NCBI GenBank assembly: GCA_002390045.1
Contig: DGSB01000035.1
Location: forward strand, 1-45,351
Source of the DNA: Fibrobacter sp. UBA4373
GTDB taxonomy: Bacteria > Fibrobacterota > Fibrobacteria > Fibrobacterales > Fibrobacteraceae
Direction: 5' to 3'
Length of the DNA: 45,351 nucleotides
Each line of letters begins with the position of its first letter. The first letter of the stretch is position 1. The position numbers and the translations under genes are program-made. Positions 8,519 through 16,009 of the stretch are shown piece by piece. Under the pieces are notes generated by a model. That model made no database searches. It was not told the DNA's origin and worked only from the letters and a program-made list of their open reading frames with translations.

Positions 8519-8971
8519 CTATTTCTTTGCGCGTAACGCCAGAGCCTTGAACACTTCGGCGTACAAATAGATTTGTTTTAAAAGACTAGCAAAGCCATTC
8601 GCCCGTGTCGGTGAAAGCCCTTGCTGCAAGCCGATATTCTGGAAAAAAGCCGGATCCGCCGAAAGGATTTCTTCGGGGGTGCGGGCATCATAGATTTTCA
8701 GAGCGAGAGCGCCCAAGCCACGGCTGATCAGCGGGTTCGCTTCGCCCACTTCCGTGTCCATATGCAGGTGCAGAATTCCATCCTTGAATTCAGGAACAAG
8801 GAACATGCGCGATGCACAACCTTTCACCAAGAACTTTTCCGCCTTCAGATTGTCATCCATACCAGGATGTTCTCTCGCGAGTTTCAAAAGATAAGCCCAT
8901 TTGTCATCGGGCGAAGAAAAAGCGGCAAACGTCGCACGGATTTCTTCTTCTACTTCTAAAATACTTTTCAC
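8519..8971 (-). CDS. sufE: SufE-like sulfur acceptor protein
   Basis: 150 residues with the SufE/CsdE fold signature. SufE takes persulfide sulfur from a cysteine desulfurase (SufS) and stimulates it during Fe-S cluster assembly. The acceptor cysteine lies in VKGCASRMF; other family landmarks are DDKWAYLLKLAREHP, a NPLISRGLGALALKIY segment and FFQNIGLQQGLSPTRANGF. The start is GTG 8971 with only a weak ribosome site. No sufS or other suf gene is in the window. It follows the reductase gene by 14 bp on the same strand. Confidence 0.93.
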   Translation of the reverse strand: MKSILEVEEEIRATFAAFSSPDDKWAYLLKLAREHPGMDDNLKAEKFLVKGCASRMFLVPEFKDGILHLHMDTEVGEANPLISRGLGALALKIYDARTPEEILSADPAFFQNIGLQQGLSPTRANGFASLLKQIYLYAEVFKALALRAKK

Positions 8972-8985
8972 AGAACTCTGACCTG

Positions 8986-10188
8986 TTAAATAAAGAACGA
9001 TTTCATCTTCCAGAGAATACTCGGCGAAGAAGAGAGTACCGCCCAGAATATGCGGAAAATGGATCTCTTGTGGACAGGAATCGAAGCAAGACGGTGAGCC
9101 GCCTTGTTGAACTGTTCATCGGAAACGCTGGCAAAGCCGTCTTTTCCGCGGTGATAGCTCAAATGCGTCTTTCCCTGAATTTTCATCCAACGGGAATAGG
9201 CGGATTTTTCAATTTCACGACGCGCTTCTTCGGTAGTCGCAGAAAGCCATTCCAAAGCGCATTCCGCGGCAATCTTCCCGCTTTTCATCGCTTCGACAAT
9301 ACCCGAACGGCTGATCGGATTGACCGTGCTCGCCGAATCTCCCGCCTTGAACACACCGAGGGCGGCAGTTGGATACTCCGACTGGCCACAGGGGATCGCC
9401 CCGCCATGGAACGCGAGAATCTTCGCATCCGGATAAGCTTCATGAATAAACTTTTCTAAAGTCGAACGTGGCGGATGGGTCTTTAAGAACTTTCGCCCGC
9501 CCACAAGCCCGACGTTCACCGTTTCTCCGTCTCGCGGAAACACCCATCCATAGCCACCGGCAAAAAAACGATTTCCAAAAAGCAGTTCAATATGACGTCT
9601 GCTGTGCGGAATTCCCTCCGCAATCGCAAAAACGGCAGCTTCCTGATCAAAATCGCCGGATTCGAGGGCTTCAAGACCGGGAACGTGACGCGTAATCTTC
9701 GCGCCCGGGCCTGTCGCATCGATAACGACTTTCGCATGCAGCTCGGATTCGCCTTCGCCCGACCGGATTTTTAACGCCCAAAGGCCGTTTTCAGCCTTCA
9801 AAAGCTTTTCGACGACATCTTCAAAATGGCATTCCACGCCCAATTCAGCAGCTTTGTCCGCCATTTCATGGTGAAAAGCGGCCCGATTGAGAATCAAACC
9901 GCAATCCGCCTGAAAATATTCGACGCGCGTCATATCCGGCGACGTAAAATAGACGCCGTCCAAGTGCTGGCGGGTCCATTCTTCCTTGGGAGTCCAATAT
10001 CTGGAGAATATCTTGCGAGAAACCGCTTCTGCACAAGCCACAGGCTCCTTCCACGGGGACTTTTTATCGAGGAGGAGGACAGAAATCCGATCTGCAGAGG
10101 CCTTTTGAAGGCAATTAGCCGCATAAAGTCCTGCTGGACCTGCACCGCAGATGATTACATCGTAATTTTCCTTCAAATATCTAGCCAT
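8986..10188 (-). CDS. Geranylgeranyl reductase-family FAD-dependent oxidoreductase
   Basis: 400 residues. An N-terminal FAD-binding Rossmann motif (VIICGAGPAGLYAA) is followed by the family's Cys-containing PVACAEAVS segment, a mid-protein VVIDATGPGAK, YGWVFPRDGETVNVGL, and the second FAD motif KAGDSASTVNPISRSGI. Relatives reduce double bonds of isoprenoid chains (archaeal lipids, phytyl groups) or quinone-like substrates; the substrate here is unknown. A TTG start at 10239 is possible, but ATG 10188 sits right before the FAD motif and is preferred. It heads a same-strand group with sufE and the TPR-like protein. Confidence 0.87.
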   Translation of the reverse strand: MARYLKENYDVIICGAGPAGLYAANCLQKASADRISVLLLDKKSPWKEPVACAEAVSRKIFSRYWTPKEEWTRQHLDGVYFTSPDMTRVEYFQADCGLILNRAAFHHEMADKAAELGVECHFEDVVEKLLKAENGLWALKIRSGEGESELHAKVVIDATGPGAKITRHVPGLEALESGDFDQEAAVFAIAEGIPHSRRHIELLFGNRFFAGGYGWVFPRDGETVNVGLVGGRKFLKTHPPRSTLEKFIHEAYPDAKILAFHGGAIPCGQSEYPTAALGVFKAGDSASTVNPISRSGIVEAMKSGKIAAECALEWLSATTEEARREIEKSAYSRWMKIQGKTHLSYHRGKDGFASVSDEQFNKAAHRLASIPVHKRSIFRIFWAVLSSSPSILWKMKSFFI

Positions 10189-10193
10189 GGACT

Positions 10194-10201
10194 GCAAAAT
10201 A
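10194..10201 (-). promoter_or_regulatory. Candidate -10 box of leaderless reductase gene
   Basis: Minus-strand TATTTTGC reads from 10201 to 10194. The hexamer ends 7 nt before ATG 10188, and no Shine-Dalgarno is seen. No convincing -35 was found. Confidence 0.35.
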
Positions 10202-10308
10202 GCTTTTTTAAAGAAACATCTTATCTTTTTTTTATCCAAAGTGTGTTTTTTAATTTATTTTAGGTGCAACGTAAATTTTGATTGGACTCTTACAAAGGGA
10301 TATATAGA

Positions 10309-11733
10309 ATGAATATGCACCTCAATTTGACATCCAAGTTCGGTGTCTTGTTGCTCGCCTCCATGACCGCTGGCGCATTCGCTCAGCAGACCAACTGGAG
10401 CGGCAAGGATATCAACGTTTCTTTCCGCAGCAAAAACATCGATGGATTCAACTTTGAAAATGCAAAGGCCGTTAAGAATGTTACGGACTTTACCGGTTCC
10501 AATGCAACGCACAACCCGGTCAGTTTCCGTGGCGCGGACCTCCGCGGCGTGAAGTTCCAGAACGCCGTGATGAACGACCCGGACTTCCGCGAAGCTAACC
10601 TCGAAACAGCCATTCTTTCCGGTGCAGACCTCCGTGGTTCCGACTTTAAGGAAGCCAACCTGAAGAACGCAAACCTCTACCGTGCGACTCTCTTGGATTC
10701 CCGTTTCCCGAAGGCTAACCTCGAAAGCGCTCGTTTGGACGCAATGAAGGTTTCCGACCAGGCTGACTTTAGCAAGGCAAACCTCAAGAACGCATCCTTC
10801 ATCGATGTCGACTTGACCATGGCCGATTTCAGCGACGCTGACTTGACCAACACGAACTTCTCCCGTTCCCTCATGGGTGCGGCAAAGCTCGATGACGCTA
10901 TCATCGTCAAGACGGACTTTACGGCCTGCAACCTGATCAACGCAGATTTCAGTGGCGTGGAACTCCGCGACGTGAACTTCACCAAGGCTGGTCTTTCCAA
11001 GGCTGACTTCGGCGGTGCCAAGTTCATCAACGTGAACCTCCAGAGCGCCGACCTCTCCTTGACCGACTTTAACGATGTGGATCTTTCCAAGGCTCAGCTC
11101 CAGAAGGCTTCCTTCGCCCAGTCCAACTTGAAGAATATGGACTTCAACGGCCAGGACCTCTCCGGCGTCGTCTTCGATAAGGGCGTCGTCACCAAGAGCT
11201 CTTTTGAAAAGACCAAAATGAACAAGGCTTCCTTCTTCGATGGCGAAGCAAGCAAGAGCATCTTCCGCGGTGCGATTATGCAGAAGGCTATCTTTGACGG
11301 CACCTACGTCTTTAAGGACATCTTCGACAATGCTGACCTGACCAAGGCCAACTTCTCGAATTCGACAATTAGCCGTACAAGCTATGACCTCGCCAACTTG
11401 ACCGGTGCAAACTTCTCCGGTGCCAAGCTCGACAACGTCACCTTCCTCAATGCCAACATGCAGAACGTGAAGATTGACGCTGACACGAAGATGGAAAACG
11501 TTGACTTCTCCGGTGCAGACCTCACTCATGCCCACATCGAAAAGTTCACCGCCAAGAAGGTGATTTACGATGCAAAGACCAAGTTCCCGGACGGTTTCGA
11601 ACCGCGTAAGTACGGTTTCACGAAGCTCGGTGAAAAGGCTGTGGAAGTGAAGGGCGAAACCTCTTCCAGCGACCAGCCGAAAAAGAAGAAGCGTCGCAAG
11701 AAATCTGCTGACGAAGCAGCCGGCATCGAATAA
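10309..11733 (+). CDS. Exported pentapeptide-repeat protein
   Basis: 474 residues. A signal peptide (about 1-25, ending GAFAQ) means export. Almost all of the rest is tandem pentapeptides of the A(D/N)LxX type (ADLRGV, ANLETA, ADLRGS, ANLKNA, ADLTNT and many more, to about residue 430). These predict one long right-handed beta-helix of roughly 18-20 coils. A mid-region (about 270-345) is more degenerate, with many K and F. The C-terminus ends in a basic tail with KKKKRRKKS. AAAGGGA (10294-10300) supports ATG 10309. Most bacterial pentapeptide-repeat proteins are cytoplasmic, so export is notable. No catalytic domain is visible; the function is unknown. Confidence 0.92.
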   Translation: MNMHLNLTSKFGVLLLASMTAGAFAQQTNWSGKDINVSFRSKNIDGFNFENAKAVKNVTDFTGSNATHNPVSFRGADLRGVKFQNAVMNDPDFREANLETAILSGADLRGSDFKEANLKNANLYRATLLDSRFPKANLESARLDAMKVSDQADFSKANLKNASFIDVDLTMADFSDADLTNTNFSRSLMGAAKLDDAIIVKTDFTACNLINADFSGVELRDVNFTKAGLSKADFGGAKFINVNLQSADLSLTDFNDVDLSKAQLQKASFAQSNLKNMDFNGQDLSGVVFDKGVVTKSSFEKTKMNKASFFDGEASKSIFRGAIMQKAIFDGTYVFKDIFDNADLTKANFSNSTISRTSYDLANLTGANFSGAKLDNVTFLNANMQNVKIDADTKMENVDFSGADLTHAHIEKFTAKKVIYDAKTKFPDGFEPRKYGFTKLGEKAVEVKGETSSSDQPKKKKRRKKSADEAAGIE

Positions 11734-11752
11734 GGCTCCAATCAAATTTGTC

Positions 11753-11789
11753 AAAAACTGTCACTTTTTACAGGTGGCAGTTTTTTATT
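11753..11789 (+). terminator. Rho-independent terminator after the pentapeptide-repeat gene
   Basis: AAAAACTGTCAC (11753-11764) pairs with GTGGCAGTTTTT (11774-11785), loop of 9 nt, followed by further T. The right arm's T run also contributes to the candidate -10 of radA. Confidence 0.85.
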
Positions 11790-11793
11790 TTTA
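11786..11793 (+). promoter_or_regulatory. Candidate -10 box of leaderless radA
   Basis: TATTTTTA, hexamer ending 6 nt before ATG 11798. There is no Shine-Dalgarno, and the box overlaps the end of the preceding terminator. Confidence 0.4.
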
Positions 11794-11797
11794 AACC

Positions 11798-13180
11798 ATG
11801 GCAAAAAACGATACCGAATTTTTCTGTAAGGAATGTGGCGAAGTCACTTCAAAATGGGCCGGCAAATGCCCGCATTGCGGAGCCTGGTCAAGCCTTGTCG
11901 AAAGGCCCGTCGAAAGCAAAGCGAACCGTCGCGGACTTGGACATTCGAGCCTTGACGCCGACGGTCTTTCGGGAATCCCCCGCAAACTCGCCGATATCGA
12001 AACGACGGCCACCAAACGATTGAGCTCTGCAAGCCCTGAATTTGATAGAACCCTCGGAGGCGGCTTTGCGCCCGGTTCGCTCGTTTTAATCGGAGGAGAT
12101 CCCGGCATCGGAAAATCGACCCTTGTGCTGCAAACGCTCGCGACCATGGCCAACGCAGGTGTCAAAGCTTTATACGTGAGCGGTGAAGAGAGCGCGGTCC
12201 AAGTCAAGCTTCGCAGCGAACGTCTTGGCGTCTCGGGCAGCGATCTATTGCTCCTTTGCGAAACCAATTTGGATAAGATTTTGGAAAAAGCCAAAGCCAT
12301 CCAGCCGGAAGTTCTCGTCATCGACTCCATTCAAACGGTTTACAACGCCGACTTGCCAGGGACTCCGGGAAGCGTGTCGCAATTACGCGAAAGTACCCTA
12401 TCGCTCATGGTCTTTGCCAAAAATACAGGCTGTATCACCATCCTGATCGGCCATGTAACAAAAGACGGTCAGATTGCCGGGCCACGAATCCTTGAGCATA
12501 TGGTCGACACGGTCGCGTACTTTGAAGGCGATCGCAACGGGCAGTACCGCATTCTGCGGACCATCAAAAACCGTTTTGGCGCGACCGATGAAATCGGCGT
12601 ATTCGAAATGACTTCCAGCGGGCTTGCAAGCGTATCGAACCCGAGCAAGATATTTTTAGATGCGACCAACATGAATGCGCCTGGCAGCGTTGTCAGTTGT
12701 ACCATCGAAGGTTCAAGAGCGATGCTCTTTGAAACCCAAGCGCTTGTAAACCAGACAAATTACGCTGTCGCCCAACGCGTTGCCGCAGGGATCGATCCCA
12801 AGCGTTTAACGATCATCCTAGCTCTGCTCGACAAATTCGGAGGGATTCCCATCGGAAACTCCGACGTATTCGCAAGCATCGCCGGAGGCTTAAAGATTGC
12901 AGACACAGGCACAGACCTTGCGATTGCCCTCGCCATCGTCTGCAATCATCTGGGAATCGCACTGCCGCCACACACGATTGTGATCGGAGAGCTCGGGCTT
13001 TCTGGAGAAATCCGCTCCGTCAGCCAAACAGACTTGCGCGTCAAAGAAGCGGAACGACTCGGTTTTGAACATATCCTTTTGCCGACATCCGCCAAGGTTT
13101 CCAAATCGTCCAAAATCGATATTATCCGGTTCAAGCGCTTAGAAGAAGCCGTACAATTCGTCCAAGATCAAAAAACTTAA
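11798..13180 (+). CDS. radA: DNA repair protein RadA/Sms
   Basis: A 460-residue ATP-dependent helicase-like protein that drives branch migration in homologous recombination. Parts in order: C4 zinc finger (CKECG, then CPHCG), RecA-like ATPase with GGDPGIGKST, the RadA-specific KNRFG motif, and a C-terminal Lon-protease-like domain (IAGGLKIADTGTDLAIALAI, then GELGLSGEIRSV). Length and order are standard. It starts immediately after a terminator with no ribosome binding site. Only 24 bp separate its stop from that of the convergent folA. Confidence 0.97.
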   Translation: MAKNDTEFFCKECGEVTSKWAGKCPHCGAWSSLVERPVESKANRRGLGHSSLDADGLSGIPRKLADIETTATKRLSSASPEFDRTLGGGFAPGSLVLIGGDPGIGKSTLVLQTLATMANAGVKALYVSGEESAVQVKLRSERLGVSGSDLLLLCETNLDKILEKAKAIQPEVLVIDSIQTVYNADLPGTPGSVSQLRESTLSLMVFAKNTGCITILIGHVTKDGQIAGPRILEHMVDTVAYFEGDRNGQYRILRTIKNRFGATDEIGVFEMTSSGLASVSNPSKIFLDATNMNAPGSVVSCTIEGSRAMLFETQALVNQTNYAVAQRVAAGIDPKRLTIILALLDKFGGIPIGNSDVFASIAGGLKIADTGTDLAIALAIVCNHLGIALPPHTIVIGELGLSGEIRSVSQTDLRVKEAERLGFEHILLPTSAKVSKSSKIDIIRFKRLEEAVQFVQDQKT

Positions 13181-13204
13181 TCCTGCACAGTCAAATCATC
13201 AAGC

Positions 13205-13699
13205 CTAAAGCGAGCGTTCCAAAACTTGGAAGGTCGTTTCGTAATCGTCCTTTTCGGACTTTCCAACACGCTCTTCGCTTAAAAGTTTCCATCCTTCCCC
13301 AAGTGGCGGCATTTTCACGTCGCCATCGACTTCGGCATGGACTTTTGTCAGATAAAGCTTTGTCGCCTTCGGCATGGCGGATTCGTAAACGCGAGCACCG
13401 CCGATAATGAAAAGTTCTTCTTCCCCGCTCTTCCGTGCGATTTCAAACGCCTGCTCCATATCGCGGACAACAATGCAACCCGGGGCTTCAAAATTTTCGT
13501 TTCGCGAAAGCACAAGGTTTACGCGATTCGGAAGAGGACGCCCGATATCTTCATAGTTCTTACGACCAAGCAAAATGTGATGCCCCGTCGTAATCGCCTT
13601 AAAGCGTTTGAGATCCTGGGAAAGATGCCACGGCAAATGTCCATCCTTGCCGATGACTCCGTTATCCGATACTGCGACGACAACCGAAACTTTCATCAT
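13205..13699 (-). CDS. folA: Dihydrofolate reductase
   Basis: Reduces dihydrofolate to tetrahydrofolate with NADPH, regenerating the cofactor oxidised by thymidylate synthase. About 164 residues, the normal size. Landmarks: VVAVSDNGVIGKDGHLPWHLSQDL (including the active-site Asp), the NADPH-binding HHILLGRKNYEDIG, LVLSRN and FIIGGARVYESAM. Two adjacent ATGs (13699 and 13696) are possible starts; the first overlaps the thyA stop as ATGA. The thyA-folA order is a common two-gene operon. Confidence 0.96.
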   Translation of the reverse strand: MMKVSVVVAVSDNGVIGKDGHLPWHLSQDLKRFKAITTGHHILLGRKNYEDIGRPLPNRVNLVLSRNENFEAPGCIVVRDMEQAFEIARKSGEEELFIIGGARVYESAMPKATKLYLTKVHAEVDGDVKMPPLGEGWKLLSEERVGKSEKDDYETTFQVLERSL

Positions 13700-14508
13700 A
13701 CTGCAATCGGAGCCTTGATCGTTGGCCACGGGTCGTAATTTTCAAGGGAAAAGTCTTCGAACTTGAAGTCAAACAGATTCTTGACATCCGGATTTATCTT
13801 CATCGTCGGAAGCGCTCGCGGTGTGCGGGAAAGCTGTTCCTTCGCCTGCTCAAAGTGATTGCTGTACAAATGCAAATCGCCGAACGTATGCACGAATTCC
13901 GCAGGTTCATAATCCAAGACCTGGGCGATCATCAGCGTTAAAAGCGAATAAGATGCAATGTTGAACGGCACACCGAGGAACATGTCCGCGCTGCGCTGAT
14001 ACAGCTGGCAACTGAGCTTTCGCTTTCCGCTTGCGCCGACGCCACCCACGTAGAACTGGAAAAGGCAATGGCAAGGCGGCAAAGCCATCTTGTCGACTTC
14101 CGCCACGTTCCATGCGCAAACGAGATGACGGCGGGAATCCGGATTGTTCTTGAGGCTGTCGAGAAGGTTCTGGATTTGGTCAATATGACCGCCATCCGGT
14201 GTGGGCCAGCTTCTCCACTGGTGACCGTAAACCGGGCCGAGATCCCCGTTTTCATCCGCCCATTCGTCCCAGATTGTCACTTTGTTATCGTGAAGATACT
14301 GAATGTTTGTATCGCCCTTCAAAAACCACAGCAGTTCATGAATAATGCTTCGCAGATGGAGCTTTTTCGTCGTCAAACAAGGAAAGCCTTTCGAAAGATC
14401 ATACCTAGCCTGACGGCCAAAGACGGAACGAGTTCCTGTTCCTGTGCGATCGGAACGGTCGACTCCATTATCCATGATGTCGCGGAGTAAATCAAGATAT
14501 TGCTGCAT
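13696..14508 (-). CDS. thyA: Thymidylate synthase
   Basis: Converts dUMP to dTMP with methylene-tetrahydrofolate. 270 residues, close to the E. coli enzyme. Visible: RTGTGTRSVFG, LTTKKLHLRSIIHELLWFL, the catalytic Cys in LPPCHC, QLYQRSADMFLGVPFNIASY and HTFGDLHLYSNH. It is first in a thyA-folA unit. No Shine-Dalgarno precedes ATG 14508, but a TAATTT box does. Confidence 0.98.
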   Translation of the reverse strand: MQQYLDLLRDIMDNGVDRSDRTGTGTRSVFGRQARYDLSKGFPCLTTKKLHLRSIIHELLWFLKGDTNIQYLHDNKVTIWDEWADENGDLGPVYGHQWRSWPTPDGGHIDQIQNLLDSLKNNPDSRRHLVCAWNVAEVDKMALPPCHCLFQFYVGGVGASGKRKLSCQLYQRSADMFLGVPFNIASYSLLTLMIAQVLDYEPAEFVHTFGDLHLYSNHFEQAKEQLSRTPRALPTMKINPDVKNLFDFKFEDFSLENYDPWPTIKAPIAV

Positions 14509-14512
14509 GCTG

Positions 14513-14520
14513 TCAAATTA
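14513..14520 (-). promoter_or_regulatory. Candidate -10 box of leaderless thyA
   Basis: Minus-strand TAATTTGA reads from 14520 to 14513, hexamer ending 6 nt before ATG 14508. It is weaker than the TAnnTTTG examples elsewhere in the window. Confidence 0.3.
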
Positions 14521-14562
14521 GTATTTTTTTAGCGGTACGAAATATTCTCTTTTGAGGTTCCT

Positions 14563-15099
14563 ATGGGTATTGCAAAAAAGCCTCTCCCGGCAAGACTCGT
14601 CATGGGATTTTTGGCAAAGGATGCGACGCTGATCGATGAAATTCGTCCGCGCCTCGGCAAAATCTATGGCGAAGAGCTCGAAATTTTGCCCGCATTCCCA
14701 TTTCGCTTCACGAACTATTACAAGGAAGAAATCGGAGAGACTCCCGTGCGCGCCTTTGTCACGTACAAGACGCTAATCGACCGAGAATCCATCGTCGATA
14801 TCAAACTCGCGACCAACGATCTGGAACTGGAATTCGCCAAGGAATACGGAACCGAAGGACTTCGCCCGGTGAATCTCGATCCGGGATATATGACGCTTGG
14901 ACAGTTCTTTTTAGCGACAACCAAGGATCAGCGTCAACGCGTATACATTCGGGACGGCATCTACGTAGAACCCACGCTTTACTTTCAAGATGGGCACTTT
15001 CATGCATTTTCTTGGACGTATCGAGATTACCAAAGCCCGGAATATATCGAATTTTTAGAAGCAGTCCGTAAACAGCTGAAGAAGACCCTTTGCCACTGA
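14563..15099 (+). CDS. DUF4416-family protein
   Basis: 178 residues matching the DUF4416 pattern: FTNYYKEEIGE, PVNLDPGYMTLGQFFLATTKD, a short RVYIRDGIYVEPTLYF and FSWTYRDYQSPEY. The family occurs in various bacteria without a known function; the invariant Tyr, Asp and Glu residues suggest a small-molecule site, but that is inference. GAGG at 14551-14554 supports ATG 14563. It diverges from thyA across 54 bp. Confidence 0.85.
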   Translation: MGIAKKPLPARLVMGFLAKDATLIDEIRPRLGKIYGEELEILPAFPFRFTNYYKEEIGETPVRAFVTYKTLIDRESIVDIKLATNDLELEFAKEYGTEGLRPVNLDPGYMTLGQFFLATTKDQRQRVYIRDGIYVEPTLYFQDGHFHAFSWTYRDYQSPEYIEFLEAVRKQLKKTLCH

Positions 15100-15135
15100 C
15101 AAAGTCCAATTCGCAATGGAGTCGAAAGGGACTTT

Positions 15136-15999
15136 CTACCGCAAAACGTGCTTTCTAAATTCCGGCGTTAGCGTTTCGCAGGCTTCGCTGTTCGGGCGAG
15201 ATGCGTAAGTCTTCAGTTCCTTGCTAAAAAAGCCTGTCACTTCAAAGGTGACTTTCCACACGCTCGCTTCTGGGCACTTTTCTAGCGGCATTAAACTTTT
15301 CGCTCTCCACGAATATTTGCCCTGTTTTTCAAAAGCAAAATTTTCAGAAGCCGGTGCGGTATAACCGATTTCTTTCCAGGTTCCTATCGCCTGGTGCTTT
15401 TGAAAATAAGCTTTTTGCAAAGCGTAATAACGGGAAGCTTCCTTTTCGAGCTCTTGGACCTTTGCCGGCGTATCCCGATTCGGATCGGTAAAATGGACAA
15501 CAAGTCCAACAGTGACGGAGATTGCGGCAATTGCCCCGACGATGATGCCTAAAATTTTCAGACGCCTGCGGAAAGCCTCAGGCATTTCCCGCAATTCTCC
15601 ATTTGCCGGCTTTAAAATGTGCAATTTTAACAAAGCAGTCGCAATCCACTTCGGGAAAATTTCACAGGCGCCCCCTAAGAGCGCAAGCAAAGTCCCAAAG
15701 ACAAAAGTCCAAGACTTCGCCATCGCGATCAGCGGTAAAAGATCCTTTTTTACCGACTGCACAACGGCCATCAACTGTTGGTCTTCCGCAAAACTGCTGA
15801 GTGCAATTTTCCCTGTAAAATTGTTGTACCGCGCAAGCGCGAGATCTACAACATGCGATGCATAGCCATACGCATAGTCGAGCGCAAAGCCGAGAACCAC
15901 CAAGACGAGCGCAAGGACCAAAATGCAAATTCCAAGAACACGAATCGTCCTGGACTTTGAAAGCCCTTCTTCTAAACGACCTGTATTCTCGAAATCCAT
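15136..15999 (-). CDS. Membrane protein with a pilin-like C-terminal domain, unknown function
   Basis: 287 residues. Three predicted membrane spans (about 20-45, 95-115, 150-170). The segment after the third (SRYYALQKAYFQKHQAIGTWKEIGYTAP, then NFAFEKQGKYSWRAKS) resembles the body of type IV pilins and pseudopilins, with a Cys pair (CPEASVW, EACETL) near the end as in many pilins. The usual N-terminal prepilin signal is absent. AAGGAAA supports ATG 15999. It begins 10 bp after the first fusion-protein gene, so both are probably on one transcript. Function not assigned. Confidence 0.75.
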   Translation of the reverse strand: MDFENTGRLEEGLSKSRTIRVLGICILVLALVLVVLGFALDYAYGYASHVVDLALARYNNFTGKIALSSFAEDQQLMAVVQSVKKDLLPLIAMAKSWTFVFGTLLALLGGACEIFPKWIATALLKLHILKPANGELREMPEAFRRRLKILGIIVGAIAAISVTVGLVVHFTDPNRDTPAKVQELEKEASRYYALQKAYFQKHQAIGTWKEIGYTAPASENFAFEKQGKYSWRAKSLMPLEKCPEASVWKVTFEVTGFFSKELKTYASRPNSEACETLTPEFRKHVLR

Positions 16000-16009
16000 C
16001 GCATTTTCC

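Noticed and set aside
10189..10239. Extended N-terminus of the reductase from TTG 10239
   Set aside because: The extra 17 residues are Lys-rich with no family match, and ATG 10188 begins just before the FAD motif.
10255..11754. 499-residue open frame on the minus strand opposite the pentapeptide-repeat gene
   Set aside because: It is an antisense shadow made by the regular repeat codons. It has no ribosome site, a low-complexity product, and the plus-strand gene has a signal peptide and clear repeats.
15101..15135. Possible terminator between the DUF4416 gene and the convergent membrane-protein gene
   Set aside because: AAAGTCC and GGACTTT can pair, but the loop is long (21 nt) and no T tract follows on either strand.
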